Part shown: piece by piece, positions 9,726-18,586 of the stretch
Layout: each line of letters begins with the position of its first letter
Numbering within the stretch: position 1 is the first letter of the stretch
NCBI GenBank assembly: GCA_944387425.1
Contig: CALXEV010000012.1
Coordinates: forward strand, 1-42,956
DNA: 42,956 nt
Direction of reading: 5' to 3'
Source: an uncultured Clostridia bacterium
Lineage (GTDB): Bacteria > Bacillota > Clostridia > TANB77 > CAG-508
Program-made: the position numbers and the translations under genes
The notes under the pieces: generated by a model
The model's database searches: none
Seen by the model: only the letters and a program-made list of their open reading frames with translations
Told to the model about the DNA's origin: nothing

Positions 9726-12083
9726 TTACTTAACATTAAATACTAAATTGTCATTATCAAAATCTACCAATATAGTTTGACCATCATTAATTTCTCCTCT
9801 TAATATTTTTTCTGAGATTTCATCTTCAATATATCTTTGAATTGCTCTTCTTAAAGGTCTTGCACCAAATTTTAGATTTGTACCTTTTTCTAAAATAAAG
9901 TTTTTAGCACTATCAGAAACTTCTAATAACATGTTTTTATCATTTAAAGCATTTTTTGTATCTTTTAACATTAAATCAACAATTTGTAGCAATTCAGGTT
10001 TTGTTAAAGGATCAAATACAATAATTTCATCAATTCTATTTAAGAATTCTGGTCTAAATACTTGTTTTAAATTTTCTTCTATTTTATTTGTATCAACAGT
10101 TTGCTTTGCAAAACCAATTGAATTGTTATTTAAATTAGAACCAGCATTTGATGTCATTATTATAATTGTATTTTGGAAACTTACTGTATTTCCTTGAGAA
10201 TCTGTTAGTTTTCCATCATCAAGAACTTGTAAAAGAATATTGAATACATCAGGATGAGCTTTTTCTATTTCATCTAAAAGAATAATAGAATAAGGTTTTC
10301 TTTTTACTTTTTCAGTAAGTTGACCTGCATCATCATATCCAACATATCCTGGAGGTGCACCAATTAGTTTTGATGTAGAGTGACTTTCCATATATTCAGA
10401 CATATCTATACGAATTATAGAATCTTCTGAACCAAACATTTCATATGCTAAACTTTTGGCAAGCTCTGTTTTACCAACACCAGTAGGTCCTACAAATATA
10501 AATGATGGTGGTCTTTTTGAACTTTGTAATCCTGCACGGTTTCTTCTTATTGCACGAGAAACAGCACTTACAGCTTTATCTTGCCCAATAATTCTCTTAT
10601 GAAGATTTGTTTCAAGATTTAGTAGTTTTTGAGTTTCTGCTTCTGTAATTTTCTTAACAGGTATTTTTGTCCAGTTTTCAATTACTTGTGCAATATCTTG
10701 AACAGTAAGATTTTTTAATTTAATAGTACTATTTAAATGGTCGATTTCTTCAATTAATCTACATTCTCTAGTTTTTAAATCTGCAGCTTTTTGATAATCT
10801 TCTGTTGAATCAGCATTAGCTGCATCTTCTTTTTCAGCTTGAACTTTTGCAAGCTCTTGTTTTAATATTTCAAGTCTAAATAATTCTTTGTTTTCAAGAT
10901 TTATTCTTGAACAAGCTTCATCGAGAATATCAATAGCTTTATCAGGTAAAAATCTATCATGAATATATTTTTCTGACATTATAACAGCTTGCTTAATTAC
11001 ATCATTAGAGATTTTTACTTTGTGATATTCTTCATAATATTTTTTGATTCCTTCAAGAATAGTGATAGTATCGTCAATATTTGGTTCTTCTACAAGAACT
11101 TGTTGAAATCTTCTTTCTAATGCAGAATCTTTTTCAATATATTTTCTATATTCTTTTAAAGTAGTAGTACCAATTAATTGAATTTCTCCATTAGATAGAG
11201 ATGGTTTTAAAATGTTAGCAGCATTCATTGAATGTTCACCATCACCAGCACCAATTATATTGTGAATTTCATCAATTACAAGGATTATATTTCCATATGA
11301 TTTACATTCTTCTATAATGCCTTTCATACGAGCTTCAAATTGACCTCTAAATTGTGTTCCTGCTATAACTGCAGTCATATCCAAAAGATAAACTTCTTTG
11401 TTTAAAAGCTTTGCTGGTACATTGTTATTTGCAATTTTTATTGCAAGTCCTTGTGCTATTGCTGTTTTACCAACACCTGGTTCACCTATTAAACAAGGAT
11501 TGTTTTTGGTACGTCTATTAAGTATTTGAATAACTCTTTGAATTTCTTTATCACGTCCAATAACCATGTCTAATTGACCATTTTTAGCTTTTAATGTTAG
11601 GTTAGTTCCGTATGTGTCCAAATATTTCTTTTTCTTATTTTCTTTTTTCTTTTTTTCAACTTTTACTTTTTGTCTTCCATTACTTTCTTCATCTTTTTGA
11701 GGACGTTGATTTTGTGGAATGAAGTTAGCAAATATTGAACCTATTGGAATTCCTATTGCAGGAGTTCCGTTTTCATCTTGTTCATCAATTTCATCTGGGT
11801 CTATATCTTCTAAATCTTCTAGATTTTCAAGGTTTTCAATTTTTAGACTTGATGATAAATCTTTAAATAAAGATTCTAATTGTTTTGACATATTTGTCAT
11901 ATCTATATTATTTGTTTGTTGATTGCTTGCATTGTTATTTGTAGAATTTTGTGGTGCTTCTGGAACATCTAGTCCTCTTTTTTTAGCACAGTCTCTACAT
12001 AGCCCTTCCATTGAAGAAACGCCATTTTCGACTTTATTTATAAAAACTACAGCTGTGTTTTTCTTACATTCTGAACATAACAT
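9726..12083 (-). CDS. clpE: ClpE-type AAA+ unfoldase with N-terminal zinc finger
   Basis: The 785-residue protein begins with a zinc finger (Cys3, Cys6, Cys29, Cys32) instead of the Clp-N repeats of ClpC. A low-complexity acidic and lysine-rich linker covers about 65-155. The first AAA+ domain has Walker A GEPGVGKT at about 200-207. A UVR-like coiled segment ([19 protein letters not shown]) precedes the second AAA+ domain, with GPTGVGKT near 530. An IGF loop near 655 is the expected ClpP-docking tripeptide. It would unfold substrates for ClpP under stress. The zinc finger plus UVR segment fits ClpE better than ClpC. It is transcribed away from the tRNA-Leu locus. Confidence 0.88.
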   Translation of the reverse strand: MLCSECKKNTAVVFINKVENGVSSMEGLCRDCAKKRGLDVPEAPQNSTNNNASNQQTNNIDMTNMSKQLESLFKDLSSSLKIENLENLEDLEDIDPDEIDEQDENGTPAIGIPIGSIFANFIPQNQRPQKDEESNGRQKVKVEKKKKENKKKKYLDTYGTNLTLKAKNGQLDMVIGRDKEIQRVIQILNRRTKNNPCLIGEPGVGKTAIAQGLAIKIANNNVPAKLLNKEVYLLDMTAVIAGTQFRGQFEARMKGIIEECKSYGNIILVIDEIHNIIGAGDGEHSMNAANILKPSLSNGEIQLIGTTTLKEYRKYIEKDSALERRFQQVLVEEPNIDDTITILEGIKKYYEEYHKVKISNDVIKQAVIMSEKYIHDRFLPDKAIDILDEACSRINLENKELFRLEILKQELAKVQAEKEDAANADSTEDYQKAADLKTRECRLIEEIDHLNSTIKLKNLTVQDIAQVIENWTKIPVKKITEAETQKLLNLETNLHKRIIGQDKAVSAVSRAIRRNRAGLQSSKRPPSFIFVGPTGVGKTELAKSLAYEMFGSEDSIIRIDMSEYMESHSTSKLIGAPPGYVGYDDAGQLTEKVKRKPYSIILLDEIEKAHPDVFNILLQVLDDGKLTDSQGNTVSFQNTIIIMTSNAGSNLNNNSIGFAKQTVDTNKIEENLKQVFRPEFLNRIDEIIVFDPLTKPELLQIVDLMLKDTKNALNDKNMLLEVSDSAKNFILEKGTNLKFGARPLRRAIQRYIEDEISEKILRGEINDGQTILVDFDNDNLVFNVK

Positions 12084-12128
12084 AAACTTAAATTCCTCTT
12101 TTCTATAAATTAAAATATAATATTATAT

Positions 12129-12157
12129 ATCATACCTTAATTTTTCCAAATAGTCAA
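12129..12157 (-). promoter_or_regulatory. Promoter of clpE-type gene
   Basis: Read on the minus strand, TTGACT (12157-12152) and TATGAT (12134-12129) are 17 bases apart, about 45 bases upstream of the ATG. I see no clear tandem GGTCAAA CtsR box beside it. Confidence 0.65.
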
Positions 12158-12177
12158 TAGAAAATACATTTTAGGTA

Positions 12178-12206
12178 TAGACAAATTATTAAAATTGTGT
12201 TAATAT
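12178..12206 (+). promoter_or_regulatory. Promoter of the split tRNA-Leu gene
   Basis: TAGACA (12178-12183), a 17-base spacer and TAATAT (12201-12206) lie 44 bases upstream of the tRNA 5' half. Because the tRNA is interrupted, transcripts from here now run across attL into the element's own tRNA-Leu at 12427. Confidence 0.6.
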
Positions 12207-12250
12207 GTAATAGTGTTTTTTGCAAATTTACAAAGCACAAATTTTAAATT

Positions 12251-12290
12251 GCCCGAATGGCGGAACTGGCAGACGCACACGACTCAAAAT
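12251..12290 (+). pseudogene. 5' half of chromosomal tRNA-Leu(CAA), cut by the element
   Basis: It starts GCCCGAATGG and contains the acceptor strand, D arm (GGCGGAACTGGCAGACGC) and the left anticodon stem CACGA followed by loop CTCAAAA. After the core ACTCAAAAT the tRNA similarity stops. The missing 43 bases are found at 30079-30121. The two halves together make an 83-base tRNA-Leu with anticodon CAA and matching stems (CACGA/TCGTG; GCCCGAA pairs with TTTGGGC). Confidence 0.93.
12282..12290 (+). repeat. attL core (ACTCAAAAT)
   Basis: It is identical to 30070-30078. The 7-base anticodon loop CTCAAAA flanked by the inverted anticodon-stem arms is the expected geometry for a tyrosine-recombinase overlap region with two core-binding arms. 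Confidence 0.9.
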
Positions 12291-12373
12291 GTTTTGTGAG
12301 TAAAATGAAAACAATTGATTAAAATGTTGATATTACAATGTTTTAAATGTTAATGATAAATTTAATTTTAAGA

Positions 12374-12396
12374 TGTCTAACAAAATGTCAAACAAA
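12374..12396 (+). repeat. Tandem arm-type sites, left end
   Basis: TGTCTAACAAA (12374-12384) and TGTCAAACAAA (12386-12396) match the pair at 29906-29927 in sequence, orientation and spacing. They are candidate integrase arm-binding sites. Confidence 0.55.
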
Positions 12397-12405
12397 TTTT
12401 AATAG

Positions 12406-12559
12406 TTTGTATAAGGCATTAAATATGCCGATGTGGCGGAATTGGCAGACGCACTGGATTCAAAATCCAGCGGGAAACCATGTGGGTTCGAGTCCCACCA
12501 TCGGTACCAAACAATTTGGTTTTTATATATAACTAAGTTGTATAAATGCCTTATACAAA
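12406..12559. repeat. 15-bp inverted repeat flanking the element's tRNA-Leu
   Basis: TTTGTATAAGGCATT at 12406-12420 and its exact complement AATGCCTTATACAAA at 12545-12559 bracket the tRNA gene. The right arm also folds locally (TTGTATAA/TTATACAA). It could form a long RNA stem around the tRNA or mark a captured cassette. Confidence 0.7.
12427..12509 (+). tRNA. tRNA-Leu(CAA) carried by the element
   Basis: This is a complete 83-base class II tRNA. The acceptor GCCGATG pairs with CATCGGT (one G-T pair), the D arm is GGCGGAATTGGCAGACGC, and the anticodon stem CTGGA/TCCAG encloses loop TTCAAAA with anticodon CAA. It has the short variable arm of this tRNA type, T arm GTGGGTTCGAGTCCCAC, discriminator A and encoded CCA. 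Its 3' middle portion is identical to the split chromosomal tRNA-Leu. Both read UUG leucine codons, so it can replace the gene the element destroys. It lies 137 bases downstream of attL in the same orientation. Confidence 0.97.
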
Positions 12560-12605
12560 AAATGTATTAAATTCTATATCTAATTGGGGTTAGGTATAGG
12601 ATTTT

Positions 12606-13814
12606 TTATTGACTTTTTGAAAATAAACTTGCTATTGTATTAGCAGAATTTATTTTTGAACTACTATCTAAATGAGAATAAATATTAGCAGTAGTTGACC
12701 ATGTTGAATGACCAAGCCATTGTTGGATTTCTTTCATGTTTACACCATTAGCAAGTAGTAAACTTGCACAACTATGTCTTAAATCGTGAAAACGTATTTT
12801 TCGTAAATTATTTTTTTCTAAAAGTAAAGCAAAATTTCTAGTAACTCTATCAGGTTTTATAAGTTCACCCTCATCATCTACTAAAATATAACCTTTTTTA
12901 TTTTTATAACTATTACCAAAAATTTTTTTATTATATTCTTGTTTTTCTTTTTCTTTTAAAAGTAGTTCTTCAATATATGGGATTAATGGAAGAGTTCTAT
13001 TGCTACTCATATTTTTTGTTCTATCTTTTTCTACCATAAAACTATGACCTTCCACACAAGCATTTGTTACAGTATGTCTAATACTTATAGTTTTATCCAC
13101 AAAATTTATATTGTCAAAGGTCAAACCTATTACTTCTTCGCGTCTTAGAGCATAATATGTAGCTAATAAGATATGTAATTCTATAAAACTACCTTTAGCA
13201 ACTTCAAATAGATTTTCTAATTCTTGTTTATTATAATAGGAAGCAATATATTGTTCATTTTTTTGATGTTTAATATTTCGAGCAACATTAGTTTCTATTA
13301 GTCCTCGTCTGACTGCATCCTCTAGTGATTTGTGAATTACTGCATGATATTTTCTTACTGTATTATATTTAATATTTCTAGTAGTTAATAAAAAATCATA
13401 ATATGTTTGAATATCAGAAGTTTTTAATTCACTAAGCTTAATATTTTGTTCTTCAAAATATTTAGATATAAGTTTAACGGTTCTTTCATAACCACCATAA
13501 GTCGTTAATTCTAGGGTAGGTTTAACTAACTTTACCCAATTTTTTAAATAATCTTGGAACAAAATATTAGCACCTTTGTTTTCTTCAATAATTTCTTTAG
13601 TTGGTGTGTTTAACTTTTCTTCAAATTGTCTTTCAACTTCTTTTTGTTTTTTCTTAGCTTTTGTTTTATTTCCAACGGCATCTTTAATTCCTAGGCTTTT
13701 CCATTTTTGTTGTCGCTTTCCATTTATATAATAATTGAGAATAACTTGAAACCAACCTCTATTGGTTATAAGGTTGCTTGTAACAGTTATATATTCTGAT
13801 GTTGTATTTGTCAT
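12606..13814 (-). CDS. Tyrosine recombinase/integrase of the element
   Basis: The 402-residue protein has an N-terminal arm-binding AP2-like region (about 10-70), a SAM-like core-binding domain (about 82-185) and a catalytic domain (about 190-395). Catalytic residues are visible: Arg224 in LRREEVIGL, His343 and Arg346 in HDLRHS, His369 in LGHS and Tyr379 in NIYSHL. It is of the Tn916/phage integrase type common in Gram-positive elements. It should catalyse integration at the tRNA-Leu anticodon loop and, with the excisionase, excision. The ATG follows GAAAGGAG. It lies about 320 bases from attL, the usual place for an element integrase. Confidence 0.96.
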   Translation of the reverse strand: MTNTTSEYITVTSNLITNRGWFQVILNYYINGKRQQKWKSLGIKDAVGNKTKAKKKQKEVERQFEEKLNTPTKEIIEENKGANILFQDYLKNWVKLVKPTLELTTYGGYERTVKLISKYFEEQNIKLSELKTSDIQTYYDFLLTTRNIKYNTVRKYHAVIHKSLEDAVRRGLIETNVARNIKHQKNEQYIASYYNKQELENLFEVAKGSFIELHILLATYYALRREEVIGLTFDNINFVDKTISIRHTVTNACVEGHSFMVEKDRTKNMSSNRTLPLIPYIEELLLKEKEKQEYNKKIFGNSYKNKKGYILVDDEGELIKPDRVTRNFALLLEKNNLRKIRFHDLRHSCASLLLANGVNMKEIQQWLGHSTWSTTANIYSHLDSSSKINSANTIASLFSKSQ

Positions 13815-13885
13815 CTTTAATTACTCCTTTCATTTCTATTTTTATGTGTCAATCAATTCCACCACATAATCTATATTTAAAATAC

Positions 13886-13925
13886 AACCCACTTATAATG
13901 AAGTCTAGTATATACTAAGTGGGTT
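13886..13925 (-). terminator. Hairpin between excisionase and integrase genes
   Basis: AACCCACTTA (13886-13895) and TAAGTGGGTT (13916-13925) form a 10-bp stem. On the minus strand it is followed only by GTATTTTAAA, so it is a weak terminator or an attenuator that lowers integrase expression relative to the excisionase gene. Confidence 0.5.
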
Positions 13926-13941
13926 ATTTTGTAGATAGTTA

Positions 13942-14145
13942 TCATTGATTTTGAAGATAATTAATAACATTTATTTTTAATATTCGGTAATCCCTGCCAA
14001 TTTTAGTGCTAGGGATTTCTCCATTTTGTAAAAGTTTGTAAACTTTATTTTTTCCAAAGCCCAACAATTCTTTTAGTTCTCGAAAAGTAAGTACATCTTT
14101 GTATTTTTGTAATATTTCAATTTCTTTAATTTGTAATTTCTCCAT
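13942..14145 (-). CDS. Excisionase-like helix-turn-helix protein
   Basis: The chosen product has 67 residues, starting at MEKLQIKEIE. The open frame extends upstream, but only this ATG has a ribosome site (AAGGAG, 12 bases upstream). It has the MerR-like winged-helix pattern of the 'DNA-binding excisionase' family: LTFRELKELLGFGKNKVYKLLQNGEIPSTKIGRDYRI, with the recognition helix near 30-42 and the wing near 44-55. Next to the integrase it should direct excision and probably represses or activates int. Its upstream region carries the 16-bp inverted repeat at 14199-14242, a likely operator. Confidence 0.85.
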   Translation of the reverse strand: MEKLQIKEIEILQKYKDVLTFRELKELLGFGKNKVYKLLQNGEIPSTKIGRDYRILKINVINYLQNQ

Positions 14146-14198
14146 AGTATTGCACATCTCCTTAATTATATTTTTATAAATAGTATATAGTGTGATTT

Positions 14199-14242
14199 GT
14201 GTAAAAAGTGTAATTTTCATTTTTATATTACACCTTTTACAC
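14199..14242. promoter_or_regulatory. Inverted repeat upstream of excisionase gene (operator or iteron type)
   Basis: GTGTAAAAAGTGTAAT (14199-14214) faces ATTACACCTTTTACAC (14227-14242), 16 bp with one mismatch. Related TTACAC/TTTTACAC sites recur at 18599-18917, beyond the primase gene. It sits between the primase stop and the excisionase start. Confidence 0.6.
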
Positions 14243-14251
14243 ATTATAATT

Positions 14252-17071
14252 TTAAAATGTATTTGAATTATATATGTTAGGACGTTTTGGTTTATTCCAT
14301 ACAACAGGTTTTTCATCATTTGCAAAAGTGGTATCTTCTCTTGGCTTTATTGCTACAACTGTTTTTGATTGTCCATTAACTTTTCGTTGTATGGTATATC
14401 TTCTTTTATCTGTTCTATAGAGTTTATTTTCTTCTAGTAAATATTTCCATAAAGATTTTGCATTTATAGGAAATTTTACATTTCCACTAGCATATAATTT
14501 TATAATCGCATTATAGATTACATTTGGAAAGAAATAGTAAAGTTCTTCTTCATCATCATAGTAACCTACATTTGAACCACATTCAGATAGTTCTTTTACT
14601 AGTTCACCTGTTCTATAATTTAATACACTAATACTATTTGTTGCAAATAGTTGGTCTAAAGCATTATAAAACATTTCTGTTGGTTTCAAATCAGCAATTT
14701 CTTGTGTTTGATTTTTAACAAGTTTTACTAATGTTTGATAGCAACTCTTGTCTAATTCCTCTTTTTTTAATTTATCAATAACACCATTGTCTACTAAAAA
14801 TTCTGTAAAAATTGAGAAGCCAGTTATTAAAGCATTTGCAATTTCATTTGTTCTTCCATGAGCATTTTTATTTTGTTTTTCTTTTAGTTCGTTAAATTTT
14901 TCTTTGGCAGATTTTTTAATGTCCTGTTCATTTTTTATAATCCACTCTATGTACTTTTTCATAGAAAAAGCTAATTCTTCACTATTATTTTGTAGGTCTG
15001 TTAATTTGTTTAGGTCAATGCTATTTTGCTCAATGTTTAAAATTAATGACCTTGCAATTCGGCTCTGTGCAACATCAGGTACTGTTTCTCCTGTTACAAT
15101 ACACATACCTCTTGCAACATAAGGCAATTTCAATGTTTTACCGTTTTGAGACATTCTAGTTCTACCAGTTCTATCTCCATACATTGCATAAAGCCTTTCC
15201 ATTGTATCTAGCTTTCTGCTTCCAATAATTTCGGGGTTGTAATCATCAACTACGATAATGGAATCTTTTATCAAAAATGCTATCTTTTCGATACTATTTA
15301 GAGTGTCCCTAAAACTTGCAGGAAAAGTATCTCTATCAAAAATACCAAAATGACATAATGATAATGCAGCAATACTACTTTTTCTAGTTCCAGTTTTACC
15401 TTGTATAAATAAGATAAAATCTGGATGAATACCTAACTCACTAAACATTGAAGTTAGTGGCGCAGTATATATTGTTGCTAGTAATGGTATAGTTATATCA
15501 TAACTTGCCATATATACCATTGATAAACTACATTGAAGAGCTTGTTTTGTATCAAATTCTTTATTTGTAAAACAAAATCTTTCTAGCTTATCCATTGATA
15601 AATCTGCAAAAACATCTTCAACATTACCAATCACTCCTCCATGGTAGAGATAGCACAATTTACCATTAATCCTAGTAAATCCTGTATGTGCATAAATATT
15701 TTTTTCTTCCATAATGTGTCTACCTATATGCTGACTTGCTTCTCTTAATTTATCTGGTATTGTACTTCCTGCTGAAGTAATTGCGTATTTGTCCCAACTT
15801 GAGCCTAAAATATAATTGTTTTTTTGCAACTGTTCAACAGTTATTACTTGTTCAGCTAATTTAATGTTTGGTTCATCTAGTATTAAGCATTTTATTTTAT
15901 AAAATGTCTCTGTATCTCTGCCATTTATATAATTAATTTTTTCTATTGGATATGTCACAAAATTACTTAATTGTACATACTTATCTTCACTTTTTGCATG
16001 ATATAAATGTCCATTATATATAAAATAATTTGTTCCTTCTAATGCTTTCATACATTGTTGTAATTCATAGTTGTCAATTATTTCAACTGTTGGAACATCA
16101 TTAGAAGCTTCTTTTGTTGTTTCTGTAATTTTATAAAATGTGTTGCTTTCATAAGCAATACTTGTACCACCAAAAAACATTGTTGCTATACTAGTTGGTG
16201 CTGTGTCTATATTATAATCCTTAAATGTTTCTTTAAAACCATTATATATTGCTTTTACAATTTCTTGGCTTTGTATTGCCATTTCTAATATGTACACTAA
16301 TCTAAATTTGTGTTGCTGTTCTGTATGCGAAAATGTATAGTATACAAATGTTGGCAACAAGTTAATTTCTTTGCAGTAACTAATAATTTTATCAACTGTA
16401 ATGTGTTCTTCATTGTCCGCAGTTATATTTTGTTTTACACCATTTACAGTTTTTACATTATCTACATCAACCATAAATATTTGATAAAAATTGATATTAT
16501 CATTCCAGTCGGTTTGTGATTTGATTCCTGCTGGTATACAAGTATGACCTGTAATTAATTTTTCTTTTATATCTTTTAATTGGTAAGCCATAGGTTGTAA
16601 ATTTGCAATATTATTTTTTATAATTCCTATTTCTTCTCCTGTTGGCTTTTTCGCAAAAGCTGTAGTATCAAACATACAATATATTTCTTCTGGCTTATTA
16701 TCAGTTGCTTTTAATTCAAAAGTTTTATTGTATGTTATATTGTTATTTTGTGTAATATTTGTAATTTGTGTATTATAATTGGTTGGTAATTCTATATTAA
16801 ATTCTTTTGCAATATATTTTAATGCTTCAAAATTATTAATTGCTTTACCCATAGAAACAACAAATTTAAAAATATCTCCTTTAAAATCTCCACCAAAGTC
16901 TGTTATGCTAACTTCGTTAACACATAATGATGGGTCACTATCTCCATCTCTAAATGGCGAATGCCATTTCCAAGTTTCTCCATTTTTTACTGGTGGCTCT
17001 CCTAATATACTTTTTACTAACTCACGAGCATTTACCTGCTTTTTCACGAAATCAAAAATATTTTGTTCCAT
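14252..17071 (-). CDS. Primase-helicase replication protein (AEP-like plus DUF927/P-loop)
   Basis: The 939-residue protein has three parts. Residues 1-95 look like a CHC2 primase zinc-binding region (WHSPFRDGDSDPSL, then GDIFKFVVSM) but without the usual cysteine set. Residues about 195-300 have an archaeo-eukaryotic primase look: hDhD at 201-204 (VDVD) and TFSHTEQQHKFRLVYIL near 246-262. Residues about 430-760 resemble DUF927/D5-type helicases, with Walker A QGKTGTRKS at 557-565 and Walker B IIVVDDY at 605-611. Such proteins open and prime the origin of satellites and plasmids. A GAGGAGG site precedes the ATG. It probably starts replication of the excised element at a nearby origin. Confidence 0.85.
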   Translation of the reverse strand: MEQNIFDFVKKQVNARELVKSILGEPPVKNGETWKWHSPFRDGDSDPSLCVNEVSITDFGGDFKGDIFKFVVSMGKAINNFEALKYIAKEFNIELPTNYNTQITNITQNNNITYNKTFELKATDNKPEEIYCMFDTTAFAKKPTGEEIGIIKNNIANLQPMAYQLKDIKEKLITGHTCIPAGIKSQTDWNDNINFYQIFMVDVDNVKTVNGVKQNITADNEEHITVDKIISYCKEINLLPTFVYYTFSHTEQQHKFRLVYILEMAIQSQEIVKAIYNGFKETFKDYNIDTAPTSIATMFFGGTSIAYESNTFYKITETTKEASNDVPTVEIIDNYELQQCMKALEGTNYFIYNGHLYHAKSEDKYVQLSNFVTYPIEKINYINGRDTETFYKIKCLILDEPNIKLAEQVITVEQLQKNNYILGSSWDKYAITSAGSTIPDKLREASQHIGRHIMEEKNIYAHTGFTRINGKLCYLYHGGVIGNVEDVFADLSMDKLERFCFTNKEFDTKQALQCSLSMVYMASYDITIPLLATIYTAPLTSMFSELGIHPDFILFIQGKTGTRKSSIAALSLCHFGIFDRDTFPASFRDTLNSIEKIAFLIKDSIIVVDDYNPEIIGSRKLDTMERLYAMYGDRTGRTRMSQNGKTLKLPYVARGMCIVTGETVPDVAQSRIARSLILNIEQNSIDLNKLTDLQNNSEELAFSMKKYIEWIIKNEQDIKKSAKEKFNELKEKQNKNAHGRTNEIANALITGFSIFTEFLVDNGVIDKLKKEELDKSCYQTLVKLVKNQTQEIADLKPTEMFYNALDQLFATNSISVLNYRTGELVKELSECGSNVGYYDDEEELYYFFPNVIYNAIIKLYASGNVKFPINAKSLWKYLLEENKLYRTDKRRYTIQRKVNGQSKTVVAIKPREDTTFANDEKPVVWNKPKRPNIYNSNTF

Positions 17072-17214
17072 TTTAACCTCCTCAAATAATAAATATTTGA
17101 TAGAAAGCTTGATTTTTCGCTATTTCTATGTTAATATAATTTTAGAGATTTAAAACATAGATAGAGATTACAAGCATTCTATCTTATAAGAAGATTTTGA
17201 AAATTGATAGTTTT

Positions 17215-17376
17215 CTAATCTTCTTTTTTTATTCCTAGCACTTTTTTCATTGATGGTGTTAAATGTTCAGCACCAAATATTATTATTTGGTCGTAGCTAT
17301 TAGTATCATCACATAAAATATCAAGTGCTTGTCCTAAAGTTTGTTGCTCCCATTGGAGCTGTTCTTGTTTTGACAT
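17215..17376 (-). CDS. 53-residue hypothetical protein
   Basis: An ATG at 17376 behind GAGAGGTG opens a frame of 53 codons, MSKQEQLQWEQQTLGQALD...VLGIKKED. It is rich in Gln in its first third, acidic in the middle, and has no membrane segment or known motif. It ends 144 bases upstream of the primase start on the same strand, so it is probably the first gene of the replication operon. The good ribosome site and sensible codon use support it. Function unknown. Confidence 0.6.
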   Translation of the reverse strand: MSKQEQLQWEQQTLGQALDILCDDTNSYDQIIIFGAEHLTPSMKKVLGIKKED

Positions 17377-17421
17377 TTTTATTCACCTCTCTCTTATTTA
17401 ATTTTCAATGTAAATAAATCG

Positions 17422-17449
17422 TTGCAATATTAAGTTTTTATGATATAAT
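17422..17449 (+). promoter_or_regulatory. Promoter of the double-HTH regulator
   Basis: TTGCAA (17422-17427), a 16-base spacer and TATAAT (17444-17449) lead into a leader of about 115 bases before the regulator ATG. It lies in the divergent region between the replication operon and the regulator, the usual site of a lysogeny-like switch. Confidence 0.55.
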
Positions 17450-17572
17450 GTAATTGCAGACCTTTTATATAAAATAATGCTAAAGTTGTTTTGTTCTTTT
17501 CTGCATATATGATACTAGATTTTTAAATGTCTTGTAAATGTAAAGAATTTTTGAACTTTGGAGGAAAATGAA

Positions 17573-18586
17573 ATGGAAAATTCAAAACATTTGAACAAAT
17601 GGATAATAAAAGATTATAATAAGTTTAAAAATAAGTTAAAAGAATTAGGCAGTTTTGAAGATATTGCTAGTAATTTGGGTTATTCAGATGAAACAATACG
17701 TAATTGGTACTATTATAGAGCAATAATAGGTTCTGATGCTATAAGTAGAATACTTAAAGAATATAATGTAGAAAAAGAAGAACTAGGGGTAGAATTAGTA
17801 AATGAAGAAGAGTATAACACAAAAATTTTTAAAGGAAGATTAAAAGAACTATTGGATGAAAAAGAAATGAAAAATATAGATTTAGCTACTGCTATAAATG
17901 TTGACAAATCTAATATTACAAACTGGTTAAATAAAGATAATACGATATTACCACAAAATGATAGATTACAAAAATTAGCAAATTATTTTGATGTAAGTGT
18001 TTCATATTTACTAGGAAATACAGATAATAAAAAGGCTGATAATGAAATAATTGGAAAAAGATTAGGTATGAGTGATAAATCAATAGCAGCAAGAGAAGAA
18101 ATAAAGAACACCACTGTTTATGGGAAAAAATTTGAAGAAGAAGTAAAAAGTATATATGGCTTCAATCATTCAGATATCTCAAATTATCTAACATCAGATA
18201 TTGGCTTAGTAGATGTGTTTTACGGAGAAGCCTTAAAAGTTTTATCATATTATAGCGGTGGGAAATTTAAAAATTTTTTTGATAGTTTATTTAATGAAAT
18301 GGAAGTAGACTTAACAGAAAATGAATTATTGGAAAATGATAATGACAAAGAATATATACCTATGGAAATATCAACACCATACAGAGTAACCATAGAAACA
18401 ATGGCAAAAGCAATTTTACAAAAAAAGATAGGTATAATGTTTGATGAATTTATAGATGAAGTAGTGAAGAAAAAACAGATATCAAAATATAATGATTATA
18501 ATTATCAAGAAAAGAAAATAAAAGAACAAATAAGTAAATTAGAAAAAGAATTATCAGATATAGAACAAATAAAGAAAAATAATTGA
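17573..18586 (+). CDS. Regulator with two helix-turn-helix domains and C-terminal coiled coil
   Basis: I chose the ATG at 17573, 8 bases after GGAGG; the frame can open earlier at a TTG that overlaps the ribosome site. The 337-residue product has an N-terminal HTH (GSFEDIASNLGYSDETIRNWYYYRAI, about residues 22-50). A Cro/C1-type HTH follows (RLKELLDEKEMKNIDLATAINVDKSNITNWL..., about 90-145, ending VSVSYLLGN). Then come an uncharacterised helical domain and a lysine/glutamate-rich coiled coil over the last 35 residues. It is transcribed divergently from the replication and excision genes and is the best candidate for the element's master repressor. Confidence 0.75.
   Translation: MENSKHLNKWIIKDYNKFKNKLKELGSFEDIASNLGYSDETIRNWYYYRAIIGSDAISRILKEYNVEKEELGVELVNEEEYNTKIFKGRLKELLDEKEMKNIDLATAINVDKSNITNWLNKDNTILPQNDRLQKLANYFDVSVSYLLGNTDNKKADNEIIGKRLGMSDKSIAAREEIKNTTVYGKKFEEEVKSIYGFNHSDISNYLTSDIGLVDVFYGEALKVLSYYSGGKFKNFFDSLFNEMEVDLTENELLENDNDKEYIPMEISTPYRVTIETMAKAILQKKIGIMFDEFIDEVVKKKQISKYNDYNYQEKKIKEQISKLEKELSDIEQIKKNN

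Noticed and set aside
12347-12532. Open frame of 61 codons across the element tRNA-Leu
   Set aside because: It runs through the tRNA gene and has no ribosome site; it is a by-product of the tRNA sequence.
14146-14325. Longer N terminus for the excisionase-like protein
   Set aside because: The extra residues overlap the primase 3' end and the 16-bp inverted repeat and look non-coding; the ribosome site fits only the ATG at 14145.
17191-17230. Plus-strand hairpin AAGAAGATT/AATCTTCTT followed by seven T
   Set aside because: No plus-strand gene ends before it and its right arm is the 3' end of the minus-strand 53-aa gene; a chance structure cannot be excluded, so it is not listed.
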